From: Dyadobacter jejuensis
GTDB lineage: Bacteria > Bacteroidota > Bacteroidia > Cytophagales > Spirosomataceae
Assembly (NCBI RefSeq): GCF_003149085.1
Contig: NZ_QGDT01000016.1
Location: forward strand, 47,698 to 111,697
DNA length: 64,000 bases
Reading direction: 5' to 3'
A program made the translations under genes and the position numbers. Shown here in pieces: positions 8,559-17,991 of this stretch. The notes under the pieces were generated by a model that did not search any database, was not told where the DNA came from, and was given only the letters and a program-made list of their open reading frames with translations. Every line of letters starts with the position of its first letter. The stretch's first letter is position 1.

Positions 8559-8811
8559 GGCCTTAGACTTTACCGACTCAGACTATGCCCCCCCAATCAG
8601 CGACCAATTTACACCCCACTTTTGGTAGACGTCCGATTGGCCACTGGTCGCGGCGAATACTTGTCCATACCCTGAGTCCTAATAAATGCGGTAAGGGTTT
8701 GTACGGGTAGAATCCCGAATGCGGATAGCCTTTTATTGGAATGGATGCCCGTTCGTTCTAATATTTTAAATTTTATTCTTTAAATTCAATTTTATTGCAA
8801 ATTCGCTACTC

Positions 8812-10383
8812 ATGATTCATCGATTTACTATCAACAGATTGCATAAAGTCGGCGGCTGTAAGCTGCAGTTAAGCTCATTCATTGGGAAAATAATCATTTG
8901 CCTGTTTCTTATTTCCGCATTTGTAGGATCATCAGCCATGGCCCAGGAGCTTAGAGAACAATACCGCCCCCAGTTTCATTTTACGCCAAAAGCCAACTGG
9001 ATGAATGATCCGAATGGTATGGTCTATCATCATGGTATATACCATCTTTTTTTTCAATACTACCCACATGACAAGGTCTGGGGGCCCATGCACTGGGGGC
9101 ATGCCACGAGTAAGGACATGATTTCTTGGGAAGAACAGCCCATTGCCCTGTATCCTGATACGCTAGGCTATATTTTTTCTGGTAGTGCGGTGGTGGATAA
9201 AGCCAATACGGCCGGTTTTGGTAAGGATGCCCTGGTAGCCATTTTCACGCACCATGACCCGGTGCAGGAAAAACAAAAAACAGGTAGGCACGAAACCCAA
9301 AGCATTGCATACAGCCTGGACGATGGTAAAACCTGGACGAAATATGAAGGAAATCCAGTGATCGAAAACCCGGGAATAAGCGATTTCCGTGACCCCAAAG
9401 TAAGGTGGTTTGAGCCTCAGAAAAAATGGATCATGACCTTGGCAACCAAAGATCGTATCACCTTTTATTCCTCACCGAATCTTAAATCATGGACCCGTGA
9501 AAGTGATTTTGGAGCCAAGGAAGGGGGGCATGGCGGTGTATGGGAATGCCCTGACCTATTTCCAATCATGCATGCTGGAAGACAAATTTGGGTGCTGATC
9601 GTGAACATCAACCCGGGTGGACCCAATAAAGGTTCGGCAGGCCAATATTTCCTTGGAGATTTTGATGGTAAAACTTTCACTCCCAACTCCAAAGAAACCA
9701 AATGGCTGGATTTTGGAACGGACAATTATGCTGCCGTTACCTTCGCCAATACTGGTAGCCGGCAAATTTTGTTAGGCTGGATGAGCAACTGGCAATATGC
9801 CAACGTGGTGCCGACCGATCCATGGCGTAGTGCCATGACCATCGCTAGAGAACTGGGCCTGAAAACCGTAGGAAAGGAGATTTACCTTACCTCTCTCACC
9901 GTAAAAGAACTGGATGTGCTGAACAGCACAGGCTTTTCGTTGAATCGTGTAAAAGTAAAAGGCCAACTCGATTTGACAGAAAAGGCAAAGAACAAAACTG
10001 GACTATTCAGAATCGATTTGAAAACTAAAAATACGGCAGACTTCTCCATTGTATTGGCCAATGAGGTAGGCAATGAACTCATGGTGGGCTATGACAAAGC
10101 AGCAAACCAATATTACATCGATCGCACTAACTCCGGTAAGACCGATTTTGAAAAGGGATTTGGAAAGAAACACATCGCACCAAGATTTGCCACTGGCAGC
10201 GATATCCCCCTTACCTTAATAGGGGATGTAGCCTCCGTAGAGTTATTTGCCGATAACGGACTCACGGTAATGACCGATATTTTCTTTCCAGAAAAGCCAA
10301 TGTCCAAACTGTCGATCAAATCCGTTTCTGGGATAACGATGGATCATTTGAAATATACCATTCTGAAACCTTCGGTGGAATAA
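8812..10383 (+). CDS. GH32 fructan beta-fructosidase (levanase/inulinase/invertase type)
   Basis: A secreted 523-residue glycoside hydrolase family 32 enzyme that should release fructose from levan, inulin or sucrose-type substrates. The catalytic triad is visible: nucleophile Asp66 in WMNDPNG, transition-state stabiliser Asp194 in FRDP, and acid/base Glu245 in WECPDLF. A five-bladed propeller (about 50-360) is followed by the C-terminal beta-sandwich (about 380-523). A long N-terminal segment with a hydrophobic stretch ending at SSAMAQ (about residue 45) serves as the signal peptide; a shorter start was not found. It stands alone, without a SusC/SusD pair or fructokinase nearby. Confidence 0.93.
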   Translation: MIHRFTINRLHKVGGCKLQLSSFIGKIIICLFLISAFVGSSAMAQELREQYRPQFHFTPKANWMNDPNGMVYHHGIYHLFFQYYPHDKVWGPMHWGHATSKDMISWEEQPIALYPDTLGYIFSGSAVVDKANTAGFGKDALVAIFTHHDPVQEKQKTGRHETQSIAYSLDDGKTWTKYEGNPVIENPGISDFRDPKVRWFEPQKKWIMTLATKDRITFYSSPNLKSWTRESDFGAKEGGHGGVWECPDLFPIMHAGRQIWVLIVNINPGGPNKGSAGQYFLGDFDGKTFTPNSKETKWLDFGTDNYAAVTFANTGSRQILLGWMSNWQYANVVPTDPWRSAMTIARELGLKTVGKEIYLTSLTVKELDVLNSTGFSLNRVKVKGQLDLTEKAKNKTGLFRIDLKTKNTADFSIVLANEVGNELMVGYDKAANQYYIDRTNSGKTDFEKGFGKKHIAPRFATGSDIPLTLIGDVASVELFADNGLTVMTDIFFPEKPMSKLSIKSVSGITMDHLKYTILKPSVE

Positions 10384-10692
10384 CGCTGTCCTAGATATCT
10401 ACCCCCGATGTCGAATTCCAGTTTGCAGAATCCCGACATTGGAGGTAGCTGAATTATGGTTGCTCTTTTATGCTGGAGTGGGCGGGATTATCAAGGTATA
10501 AAATATACCACTGGAGCTCCTATATTAAGGGCCTGCATTTATCGGGGTAGGTCTTTAGATTTATTTGGTGTAATAATTTCAAGGAGGGGGGGCAAGCTTG
10601 CTAAAGGATATTCGCTGTTTGGTTAAGTATTTCAAATATTAAGTAATCCAGGTTTATTAGAAGTCATCGTAAATGGCTTAGTACTTCCAATA
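10384..10692. other. Intergenic spacer between convergent genes
   Basis: This spacer separates the rightward GH32 gene from the leftward YgjP-like gene. A weak inverted repeat (CCGATGTCG ... CGACATTGG, about 10407-10442) could be a hairpin but has no T tract. No gene is seen. Confidence 0.5.
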
Positions 10693-11385
10693 TTATGCTA
10701 GTAATTTTTCCAATTTCATTTTCCACTTTTCCCAGTCGTTCATTTCTTTGGTTTGTAAATCGATGAATTTTTGAGTGTGGTCCTGATGTACTAAATGACA
10801 TAGTTCGTGAATGATAACATACTCAATACAGCCTTTGGGTGCTTTAATCAATTCAGGATTTAATATTATTTTTCCCTTTGGTGTGCAGCTTCCCCAGCGA
10901 GTTGGCATTTCCCGTAGTACTATTGAACTTGGCTCTACCTGATGTCTTCTGAACCTCTCAATTAGTGGTCGTGAAATGGTCTCAAACTTTATCCTAGCAT
11001 GTTGCAAATACCAATCATTCAACAAGAGTGCAGCTCTTGACTTTTCCTTTACGGTGACTTCAATGAATTTGCCTTTTAATTTTACACCTTCATCGTTTCC
11101 ATCATGTACTAATAATCGGTATTGTCTGCCCAGATACAAATGGGTCTCACCACTAACATATTTTCGTTGCGTGGTCTTTGGGTGAAAAGAAAGGAAGTAA
11201 CTCTGCTGTTTTATGATCCAAGGTGCTTTCTTTCTAATATCCTCTTTCACTTTTTCGATTGATGTGCCAGTTGGGGCTTTTACCAAGACGTCCATTTCTG
11301 GAGTTACGGTAATGCCCAGCGATTTTCGATCAGAGAACTCCAGACTAAAATCAATCGGCTTACTTCCAAATTGTATCGTTTCCAT
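10693..11385 (-). CDS. YgjP-like metallopeptidase domain protein (DUF45)
   Basis: A 230-residue predicted zinc-dependent hydrolase of the YgjP/WLM (SprT-like) group. The signature HELCHLVHQDH near the C-terminus contains HExxH plus a further His, and the preceding MPTRWGSC motif is typical of the family. The start chosen is the ATG at 11385, two bases beyond the hsdR stop codon; a longer frame would run into hsdR. The close coupling to hsdR matches other type I restriction loci, where this family often rides along. Its role there is not established. Confidence 0.88.
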   Translation of the reverse strand: METIQFGSKPIDFSLEFSDRKSLGITVTPEMDVLVKAPTGTSIEKVKEDIRKKAPWIIKQQSYFLSFHPKTTQRKYVSGETHLYLGRQYRLLVHDGNDEGVKLKGKFIEVTVKEKSRAALLLNDWYLQHARIKFETISRPLIERFRRHQVEPSSIVLREMPTRWGSCTPKGKIILNPELIKAPKGCIEYVIIHELCHLVHQDHTQKFIDLQTKEMNDWEKWKMKLEKLLA

Positions 11386-11387
11386 CT

Positions 11388-14300
11388 TTATTTGTATCGA
11401 ATTTTGGCTACTTCTAGGCAATCGTGTGCAATCTGGTCCATATCATTGAAAGACATCTCCACATTGTGTTTGTCTCGTACTTCGTCAATCAAATAATCTC
11501 CGATATCTATGAGTAATTTGCCGGTAATATTAGTTTTTGATTGCCAATCAATTACAGGCTTTCCATCGTCTAATACAGACCCATGAATGAGATTGTCAAT
11601 ATGCAATGCCGTTTGTGTTGAAACCTCTTTTCGATTTTTTTTGTCTAAAATTTTATCCTTTAATGCTTCAGTAGTTAATCCATAAAATGCCTTTGCTGCA
11701 TCTCTGCCATTCAGCTGTTCTGGCAGGTCTTTGTCTGTATGCGCCAGTACATGGTTCATGATATCTTGAACTCTGCTCAAGTATTGCGCTTCACTAATAC
11801 GTTTGGCTTCATAATCGGCAATTGTTTCCTTCAACATTTGCGAAAATTTCTTATAAAAAGAGGGATCTTCATCCATTTTTTTGCTGATGTGTTTCGCCGT
11901 TCGACTGGCAATTTTATCTGCCTTGGCCGCTTTACCCGTTGTGTTTTCTACTTCCTGCTGAAATTTATCCGTATCGAAAATATTTACCAATTCGGTAATG
12001 GTTTCAATTTTATCAGTAGTAATGTGGGTGTCGATCAATTTTTGAATCTGCCCCTCATATTGCTTATAGTCGATTTCATCGCTGTATCGCTCCACTACTG
12101 CCAAGCGCAGTTTCAGGAACATCGTTAGGTCTTCCTTATAGCGATTGATTGTTTTTAATTCTGTGCCATTGTGGAACTGGATCGACGATAAAGCCAATTT
12201 CAAACTCTTGGCAAATGCGGCAAGTTTGTCATAAAATAAAACACGTATAGCTTCATCTTTCAGTAGTTGTTGATAAGCCTCTGCATCCCTTTTATTGGCT
12301 ATTACCTTGAAAATATCCCATAAATCCGAATATTTTTGAGGTAGCTTTTTTATTTCTTCAGAAATATTAATTATTGTACCTGCCAAGTCTTCTTCATCAA
12401 AATCTTCAAATGAGGAATACAATTGTAAGGCATCGTCCAGATTTTCAATTACGCCGTAGTAGTCTATTATATAACCAAATTCTTTGTCTGGATATATACG
12501 GTTTACCCTTGCAATGGCTTGCAAGAGTTTATGGCCTAGAAGATTTCTTGTGAGATACAGCACAGTATTCTTAGGTTCGTCAAATCCTGTGAGTAGCTTA
12601 TCTACAACAATGATGATTTCAGGGTCTTTCTGGTTTTTGAATCGGCTAATGATATTCTTCTCATAACTCTTAGAGTTTCCATGTGCGTCCATCATTTTCA
12701 ACCAAAACGACTTCACTTTTTCGGGAGATTTTTCATAGGCACTTTCTTCTCCTTCTCTATCATCGGAGGACGAAATCAATACCTCACTGCTTACAATGCC
12801 AATTTCATCTAGATATTCTTTGTATTTGATAGCATTTACTTTTTTATCGCAAACCAACTGCCCCTTAAATGGGGTTTTACCTTGCCAATTATTACGAAAA
12901 TGATAGCTAATGTCCCAAGCGATCATGCGCATTTTCTGTTCGGCTGAATTCAAATGGTCATATCTGGCAAATTTCTTCTTGATGTCTGACTTTTGATAAT
13001 CAGACAAGGGTTCGGATACCATTCCGAAAAATGTATCCAAGGGGCTTGCATTTACATCTTGTTTGGCCATTCGGCCCTCATATAATAACGGTACAACGGC
13101 CTGGTCACTTACGGCTTGTTTGACTGTGTATGCGTCAATCACACCACCAAATTTTGCCGCGGTGCTTTTGTCTTTTTTGAAAAGGGGGGTTCCTGTCAGA
13201 GCAATAAAACAAGCATTTGGTAATGTTTTTTGCATGTCAATATTAAATGTTCCATGCTGGGTTCGATGTCCCTCGTCTACCAATACAAAAATGTCGTGGC
13301 TCTCCAGAGGCTTATCGATTTTTTTTACGGCAGCTACAAATTTATTGATAATGGTAGTTACCACTGCATCACTTTTATTCTCTAGCAGTTCAACCAACCG
13401 CTGTCCGGTGGTTGCATTCTCAACAAATTGGCCACATTTTCTGAATGTACTGGTAATTTGACTATCTAAATCAGTACGGTCGGTAACCAGTACGATCTTT
13501 GGATTACGAATACTGGGTTCCATTGCGATGGCCTGAGCTAACATGACCATGGTCAAAGACTTTCCGCTGCCTTGTGTATGCCAAATTACCCCGCCTTTCC
13601 GTTGGCCATTTTCTATGTTTTTTATTCTGTGCATCGATTTTTTGATGGCAAAAAACTGTTGATAACGGGCTACTTTCTTTTCGCCATTGTCGAACAAAAC
13701 AAAATTGAATGCAAGGTCCATTAATCTGTCAGGACGGCACATACCAAACAAATATTTATCCTGTTCGGTGGGTAGGATTTTCTCTTGTTCCAATGCATCA
13801 AAGTATTGACGAACATATTGGTAACGGTCTGTGAATAATTGTTGCTTATTTTCAGTTGAAAGCGGTTGGTTTTTGACCGCCTCTAATTCGTTTTTGTAGT
13901 TACTTTTTTCTTCATCGCTGCTAAACTTTTCCTGCCACGTTGCCCAAAACTTTTCGGGAGTCGCATTGGTGGCATAGGTCGCCTCTTGTGTAGCAATGCT
14001 TAATAGTAGTTGAGAATACACATACAAATTGCGGATACCATCTTCTTGTTGGTTTCGCAGATGCTGGCTGACAGCCTGTTTCAATGGCTCTTTCATAGCC
14101 GGTCGTTTGCACTCGATGATACAAAGGGGTATACCATTTACAAATAATACCAAATCGGGTCGGTAATGCTCTTTGCTGGTGCTGCGCATCACACTGTATT
14201 CTTTGGTTACATGAAATACGTTATTCCTTATGTTTTTCCAATCGATGTATTGCAGGGTAAAACTTTTTTTATCGCCATCCACACTTTGTTCCAGTGCCTC

Positions 14301-14615
14301 ACCCAGCGTGAGTAAATTATAGGCTCTCTCACAGGCAGTAATATACCCCTCGTTCATGGGCAGGTTTTTCAATGCGAGTATGCCCCGTTCAATATTATCG
14401 TCAGTAAAAATGCTCGTTTTGGAAGCGCTTACCCTGATACTATTGATTTCCTTTAGTTGCTTCCGCAATATATCTTCTAGTAATACATGGGTAGTTTTCC
14501 CCCCTCTTAACCGTTCCGCTTCTGTCGGTCTTAAATAGGTATAGCCCAAATTTATCAGCATTTGTAGCGCCGGAATTTGGCTGATATCGTCTTCCTTAAA
14601 ACTGGGTGTTTCCAT
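11388..14615 (-). CDS. hsdR: Type I restriction endonuclease subunit R
   Basis: The 1075-residue motor/nuclease subunit that translocates and cuts unmodified DNA. The N-terminal PD-(D/E)xK nuclease shows Asp154 (RPDLVLF) and Glu168-x-Lys170 (IIECKRP). The SF2 helicase part has Walker A around Lys352 (HTQGSGKS), the DEAD-like box DEGH at 447-450, and motif III-type SLTGTP-like LTGTP. The C-terminal helical domain contacts the methylase complex. Length is normal. It is separated from the upstream fic gene by 204 bases that hold repeated palindromic boxes, so it may have its own promoter. Confidence 0.95.
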   Translation of the reverse strand: METPSFKEDDISQIPALQMLINLGYTYLRPTEAERLRGGKTTHVLLEDILRKQLKEINSIRVSASKTSIFTDDNIERGILALKNLPMNEGYITACERAYNLLTLGEALEQSVDGDKKSFTLQYIDWKNIRNNVFHVTKEYSVMRSTSKEHYRPDLVLFVNGIPLCIIECKRPAMKEPLKQAVSQHLRNQQEDGIRNLYVYSQLLLSIATQEATYATNATPEKFWATWQEKFSSDEEKSNYKNELEAVKNQPLSTENKQQLFTDRYQYVRQYFDALEQEKILPTEQDKYLFGMCRPDRLMDLAFNFVLFDNGEKKVARYQQFFAIKKSMHRIKNIENGQRKGGVIWHTQGSGKSLTMVMLAQAIAMEPSIRNPKIVLVTDRTDLDSQITSTFRKCGQFVENATTGQRLVELLENKSDAVVTTIINKFVAAVKKIDKPLESHDIFVLVDEGHRTQHGTFNIDMQKTLPNACFIALTGTPLFKKDKSTAAKFGGVIDAYTVKQAVSDQAVVPLLYEGRMAKQDVNASPLDTFFGMVSEPLSDYQKSDIKKKFARYDHLNSAEQKMRMIAWDISYHFRNNWQGKTPFKGQLVCDKKVNAIKYKEYLDEIGIVSSEVLISSSDDREGEESAYEKSPEKVKSFWLKMMDAHGNSKSYEKNIISRFKNQKDPEIIIVVDKLLTGFDEPKNTVLYLTRNLLGHKLLQAIARVNRIYPDKEFGYIIDYYGVIENLDDALQLYSSFEDFDEEDLAGTIINISEEIKKLPQKYSDLWDIFKVIANKRDAEAYQQLLKDEAIRVLFYDKLAAFAKSLKLALSSIQFHNGTELKTINRYKEDLTMFLKLRLAVVERYSDEIDYKQYEGQIQKLIDTHITTDKIETITELVNIFDTDKFQQEVENTTGKAAKADKIASRTAKHISKKMDEDPSFYKKFSQMLKETIADYEAKRISEAQYLSRVQDIMNHVLAHTDKDLPEQLNGRDAAKAFYGLTTEALKDKILDKKNRKEVSTQTALHIDNLIHGSVLDDGKPVIDWQSKTNITGKLLIDIGDYLIDEVRDKHNVEMSFNDMDQIAHDCLEVAKIRYK

Positions 14616-14640
14616 TACTTTATTATTTCATTTTGTGTCA

Positions 14641-14831
14641 TATATAGAAAAGTGCGGTTACCTGTACATGTTAGTTCAGTTATGTATAGATTTTACCTAT
14701 TCTCTTTATATGAGCCAAATTCTGTTGAAATTTAGGGGGCTATTGTTGTTTTGTAGAGAGTCTACTCAGGTAATTTTTCCTATACATATTTCGGAAACAT
14801 GTATAGAAATGTGGTTTTTCTATACATGTTT
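14641..14831. promoter_or_regulatory. Cluster of TGTATAGA boxes with a perfect palindrome between fic and hsdR
   Basis: A perfect 15-bp inverted repeat, AAACATGTATAGAAA (14795-14809) and TTTCTATACATGTTT (14817-14831), surrounds a 7-base centre and includes the fic stop codon. Related half-sites occur at about 14641 (TATATAGAAA), 14683-14690 (TGTATAGA) and 14779-14788 (CCTATACATA). The array lies just upstream of hsdR on its coding strand. It could be an operator controlling hsdR, or the palindrome could be a terminator for fic, though there is no strong T run. This reading is from pattern only. Confidence 0.5.
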
Positions 14832-15902
14832 GGTTTGATTTACACTCGACAATAGGTTGTATAGGTCGGTATTGATGTAATAGTTATCCCTGCCCAATTT
14901 CATCTTTTGCACAATACCAATCCGATCAAGTTCATCCAAATACTTGGTGGCGGTTATTCGGCTTACGTCCAAATCGTTCATTACAAAATCAATTTTGGTG
15001 TAAGGATGTTTAAAAAGATTGTTAATTAAATCTTGGCTGTAGAACTTGGTGTTCTCTCTTATTTTTCTCTTGTGCTTAAGCATCAAGTTCTTGATCCCTT
15101 CTATTATTTTGATGGTTTGCAAAGAAGTCTGCTCTACCCCTGCAAGAATATAAAGCACCCATTCTTCCCAGGCACTCTCAGTTCTGACTTTTTGCAGCAA
15201 ACGGTAATAGTCGGCTTTGTTTTGGTTGATATAACGACTCAAATACAAAATGGGTAGATTCAATAACCCTTCTTTTACGAGATACAAAATGTTGATAATC
15301 CTGCCTGTTCGGCCATTGCCATCATAAAAAGGGTGAATACTCTCGAACTGGTGATGGATCACCGCCATCTTCACCAGCGGGTCCCAATCGCTAAGTTCAT
15401 TGTCATTGATAAACTTCTCCAGGTTATTCATCAAGACAAGCACTTCGTCATAGGTTTGTGGGGGTGTATAGACCGTCTCTCCAGTTTGTTCATTTTTAAG
15501 CTCTGTGCCCGGTACTCTTCTGAAACCTGCCTCATTTTGTTCAAGCTTTGCCTGCATCTGAAGGATATGGTTGTTGGATAAAAAACCTTGATACCTCACC
15601 GTTTCAAATCCCCAAAGCAATGCTTCGGCATAGTTGTGTACTTCTTTGGATGCAATAGATCTAAACTGCTTTTTCAGATAATCGCCTTGATATAATTCAT
15701 CGTGGGTGGTGATAATGTTTTCAATGGCCGAACTGTCCTTTGCTTCCTGTAAAGAAAGTGTGCTGAGAAGTATATTTTCATTCGGAATGCTAAGAGCAGC
15801 ACCTTTCATCTCGGCCAATGCACTGCGCGCAGCAGCTGTTTTCTTTAGAATGGCTTTGGTCTCTAAATCCATGGGCAAGGGGAGATGGGGGATGTTATAC
15901 AT
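14820..15902 (-). CDS. Fic family protein with C-terminal winged helix (class II)
   Basis: A 360-residue Fic-domain enzyme; the family transfers AMP from ATP to protein hydroxyl groups. The catalytic motif HPFYDGNGRTGR is complete (His about residue 190). The N-terminal inhibitory helix motif SSAIEN (about 57-62) fits (S/T)xxxE(G/N), which marks class II Fic proteins that restrain their own activity. A C-terminal winged-helix segment (TKIDFVMNDLDVSRITATKYL) suggests DNA binding. The ATG at 15902 is preferred because family members begin close to the IPHLPL...ETKAILKKTAAA segment. The start overlaps the GxxExxY gene by eight bases. It is probably a regulator or accessory factor of the restriction locus. 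Confidence 0.88.
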   Translation of the reverse strand: MYNIPHLPLPMDLETKAILKKTAAARSALAEMKGAALSIPNENILLSTLSLQEAKDSSAIENIITTHDELYQGDYLKKQFRSIASKEVHNYAEALLWGFETVRYQGFLSNNHILQMQAKLEQNEAGFRRVPGTELKNEQTGETVYTPPQTYDEVLVLMNNLEKFINDNELSDWDPLVKMAVIHHQFESIHPFYDGNGRTGRIINILYLVKEGLLNLPILYLSRYINQNKADYYRLLQKVRTESAWEEWVLYILAGVEQTSLQTIKIIEGIKNLMLKHKRKIRENTKFYSQDLINNLFKHPYTKIDFVMNDLDVSRITATKYLDELDRIGIVQKMKLGRDNYYINTDLYNLLSSVNQTKHV

Positions 15903-16326
15903 TGTCTGAATCAGGATTAACAACATTAATGGATTTGCTTGATTTTGGGTGGTACTTGGGATTGAATATTTTCTTGAATTGTAAACTTGTAGCTCCAAAG
16001 TTGATGAGTAGACCTATTGAAAAATCATAAGCCACCACATAGTTTTTGGCTTGTGCTAAATGAACATCTTCCAGATTGATTACTGCCTTCAATTCAACAA
16101 TTACTTTTTCTTCTACCACAAAATCGGCTCGTCTTGAGCCTACATTAATACCTTGGTAATAAATGCTTTGTTCTTGCTCTCTGACGAACGAAATACTAGC
16201 TCGTTCTAATTCAATAGCTAAGCAACGTTGATAAATTACCTCTTGAAAACCATTCCCGAGCGTGTTGTGCACCTTCATGGCACATCCGTTTATATTGTAT
16301 GTCAGTTCGTCAAGTGTCTGAATCAT
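15895..16326 (-). CDS. GxxExxY protein
   Basis: A 143-residue member of the GxxExxY family (PD-(D/E)xK nuclease-like fold, function unproven). The naming motif is seen as GFQEVIY near residue 26. A nuclease-like core with RADFVVEEKVIVELKA (Asp, Glu-x-Lys) follows. Members are common in Bacteroidota and often sit in defence or mobile loci. It lies between the full-length hsdS and fic, overlapping fic by eight bases. Confidence 0.85.
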   Translation of the reverse strand: MIQTLDELTYNINGCAMKVHNTLGNGFQEVIYQRCLAIELERASISFVREQEQSIYYQGINVGSRRADFVVEEKVIVELKAVINLEDVHLAQAKNYVVAYDFSIGLLINFGATSLQFKKIFNPKYHPKSSKSINVVNPDSDNV

Positions 16327-16400
16327 GATTTAGATAATTTTTAGATTTTCAGAATTGGGAACAGCTGAATTTAAGGATTTACCTGATTTTTTTGGCATTG

Positions 16401-16508
16401 ATCCTGTCAATTCTTAAATCCAGAAAACTGCCTGACAGCATATTTGCCGAATTTCAATGATTTAGATGATTAGGAATTGCTTCCTTCATCCTGTTAATTC
16501 TTAAATCC
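16401..16508. repeat. Short direct repeats at the hsdS 3' end
   Basis: ATCCTGTYAATTCTTAAATCC occurs at 16401-16421 and again at 16488-16508. The second copy lies inside the hsdS coding region and encodes part of its unusual C-terminal tail. A second pair, ATGATTTAGAT, occurs near 16325 and 16458. The repeats suggest a local duplication that extended or altered the end of hsdS. Confidence 0.5.
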
Positions 16509-17785
16509 TGATTCAGACGAATTTTTCCCGTCAACAACACCTGCATCATTCCCTTCTTTTGCTCCCTTAGCTTCTCTGCTTTGGCTTTGAGCAGGCTTAT
16601 TTCTTTATCAGCCGCTTGCAGCACTTGGGCAATTGCGGTTTGTTCTTCTTTTGTCGGCGGTAATATCACCTTCACAATACTAAAATCTTTGAATTTGCAG
16701 TTTAATGTATCATCAACTAAGCCTTGTGAATTCCTCCAAAACAAGTTAGTCAGTTTTGGTGTTTTGAATAAATAAGAAAAGTAAAGAGAATCAGTATTTT
16801 TCTTTGGAGTAACAACTGTATATGCAGGACTAACTATTCCTTCTAAATCAGATAAAGCACTTCTACCTTGCCACATTCGCATTGTGTTGTATCCAATATC
16901 ACCAGGACAAATTCTTTTGTATTTTGACTTATCACTGTTTGATGTGTCTTTCTTGATTGATTCATCTTGAGGATAAACGCCATTCTGACCAATAGAAAGT
17001 AAAGGCAGGTCAAAAAATTTAGTGTCATTGCGTTCTGCAAACATCTCGCCTAATTGCATTTCCTTCCACTCCCCACCAAAGCCCTTCAACCGTTTCTTCC
17101 CTGTAAGCAATTGCTGCATAAGCCATTTTTTGCGGAGTTCTTTTTGGGCAATGAGTTTTTCGGTGGTGTGAATGGCTGCATCTGCCGTGCTGAGTACTTT
17201 GGCAATGGCTTTTTGCTCGGAGAGAGGGGGTAGGGGGATTTTAACTTTGGAAAGATTTGTTTTTGTAACTCCATAAACAGATGTTCCAGTTGCAATCCTT
17301 CTCAATTCTCGAATAACTTGCTCATGTTTTAAAGAATAAGTACGATAACCAATAGCAATTCTCTTTTCTGATGTCCTTGCGGCAAAGGTGTGCAACCCCG
17401 CAAGTACTTTCTCCACCCCGATATTTGCCAATTCTATACAATCGCAAACACCTTTGTAGTCTTCTGAGGCATCCGCTATAATTAAATCACCGTCTTGTAA
17501 TACAGGAAAATTTTCTTTGAGAAAACTCTCTGGGTTTATCAAACCATCAATCAAATATGGAACTGTTTCCTCAATCTCAAAATCAAGAATTTCATTTTCA
17601 TAAGTTGCATGAATGTCTCCATAATGGATATATCTTATTCCATCATTTGTGGGAAGGTTTGTTAATTGTTCACGAGAAAATGAATAAGATTTTAGGAAAG
17701 AAAAAACATTTCCAAACTCAGGAGTCTCCCAATCGCTTGGAATTTGAGTATTGTAAAACGTTTTGGTATTTTTTGTTTCTGCCAT
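16454..17785 (-). CDS. hsdS: Type I restriction-modification specificity subunit S (full length)
   Basis: A 443-residue DNA-recognition subunit with two target-recognition domains. The first half ends in a conserved helical spacer (LPPLSEQKAIAKVLSTADAA ... LLTGKKRLKG, about 190-235). The second recognition domain is closed by LPPTKEEQTAIAQVL ... LLTGKIRLNQ near the C-terminus. The two domains define the two parts of a bipartite target. The last 20 or so residues (RINRMKEAIPNHLNH) are encoded by a short repeat and are probably not functional. It is separated from the upstream AlbA_2 gene by 206 bases. Confidence 0.93.
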   Translation of the reverse strand: MAETKNTKTFYNTQIPSDWETPEFGNVFSFLKSYSFSREQLTNLPTNDGIRYIHYGDIHATYENEILDFEIEETVPYLIDGLINPESFLKENFPVLQDGDLIIADASEDYKGVCDCIELANIGVEKVLAGLHTFAARTSEKRIAIGYRTYSLKHEQVIRELRRIATGTSVYGVTKTNLSKVKIPLPPLSEQKAIAKVLSTADAAIHTTEKLIAQKELRKKWLMQQLLTGKKRLKGFGGEWKEMQLGEMFAERNDTKFFDLPLLSIGQNGVYPQDESIKKDTSNSDKSKYKRICPGDIGYNTMRMWQGRSALSDLEGIVSPAYTVVTPKKNTDSLYFSYLFKTPKLTNLFWRNSQGLVDDTLNCKFKDFSIVKVILPPTKEEQTAIAQVLQAADKEISLLKAKAEKLREQKKGMMQVLLTGKIRLNQDLRINRMKEAIPNHLNH

Positions 17786-17803
17786 AATTTTTAATTTGAG
17801 TTA

Positions 17804-17912
17804 TTTGCAAACAAGCTTACAAATAGTTTTTTATTAATTCCGTGATAATCAATAACTTCTTCTTTGCAATTGGCAAAACAAAACCACCGGAACCTGCAAA
17901 CAAGTCAATGAG
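17804..17912 (-). pseudogene. Possible remnant of a DNA methyltransferase gene
   Basis: Within the spacer between the AlbA_2 gene and hsdS, minus-strand translation from 17912 gives LIDLFAGSGGFVLPIAKK. After one frame change it continues as EVIDYHGINKKLFVSLFANN before a stop. DLFAGSGGF looks like the S-adenosylmethionine-binding motif I of DNA methyltransferases. The stretch is short and lies among repeated TTTGCA-type words, so chance resemblance is possible. Confidence 0.3.
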
Positions 17913-17991
17913 CTAAGTTGAAAACCTTGCAAAGAAGCCTGCAAAGAAGAATTTCATAACTCATTGGTGATCAATACATTTCTCTTTGCAA

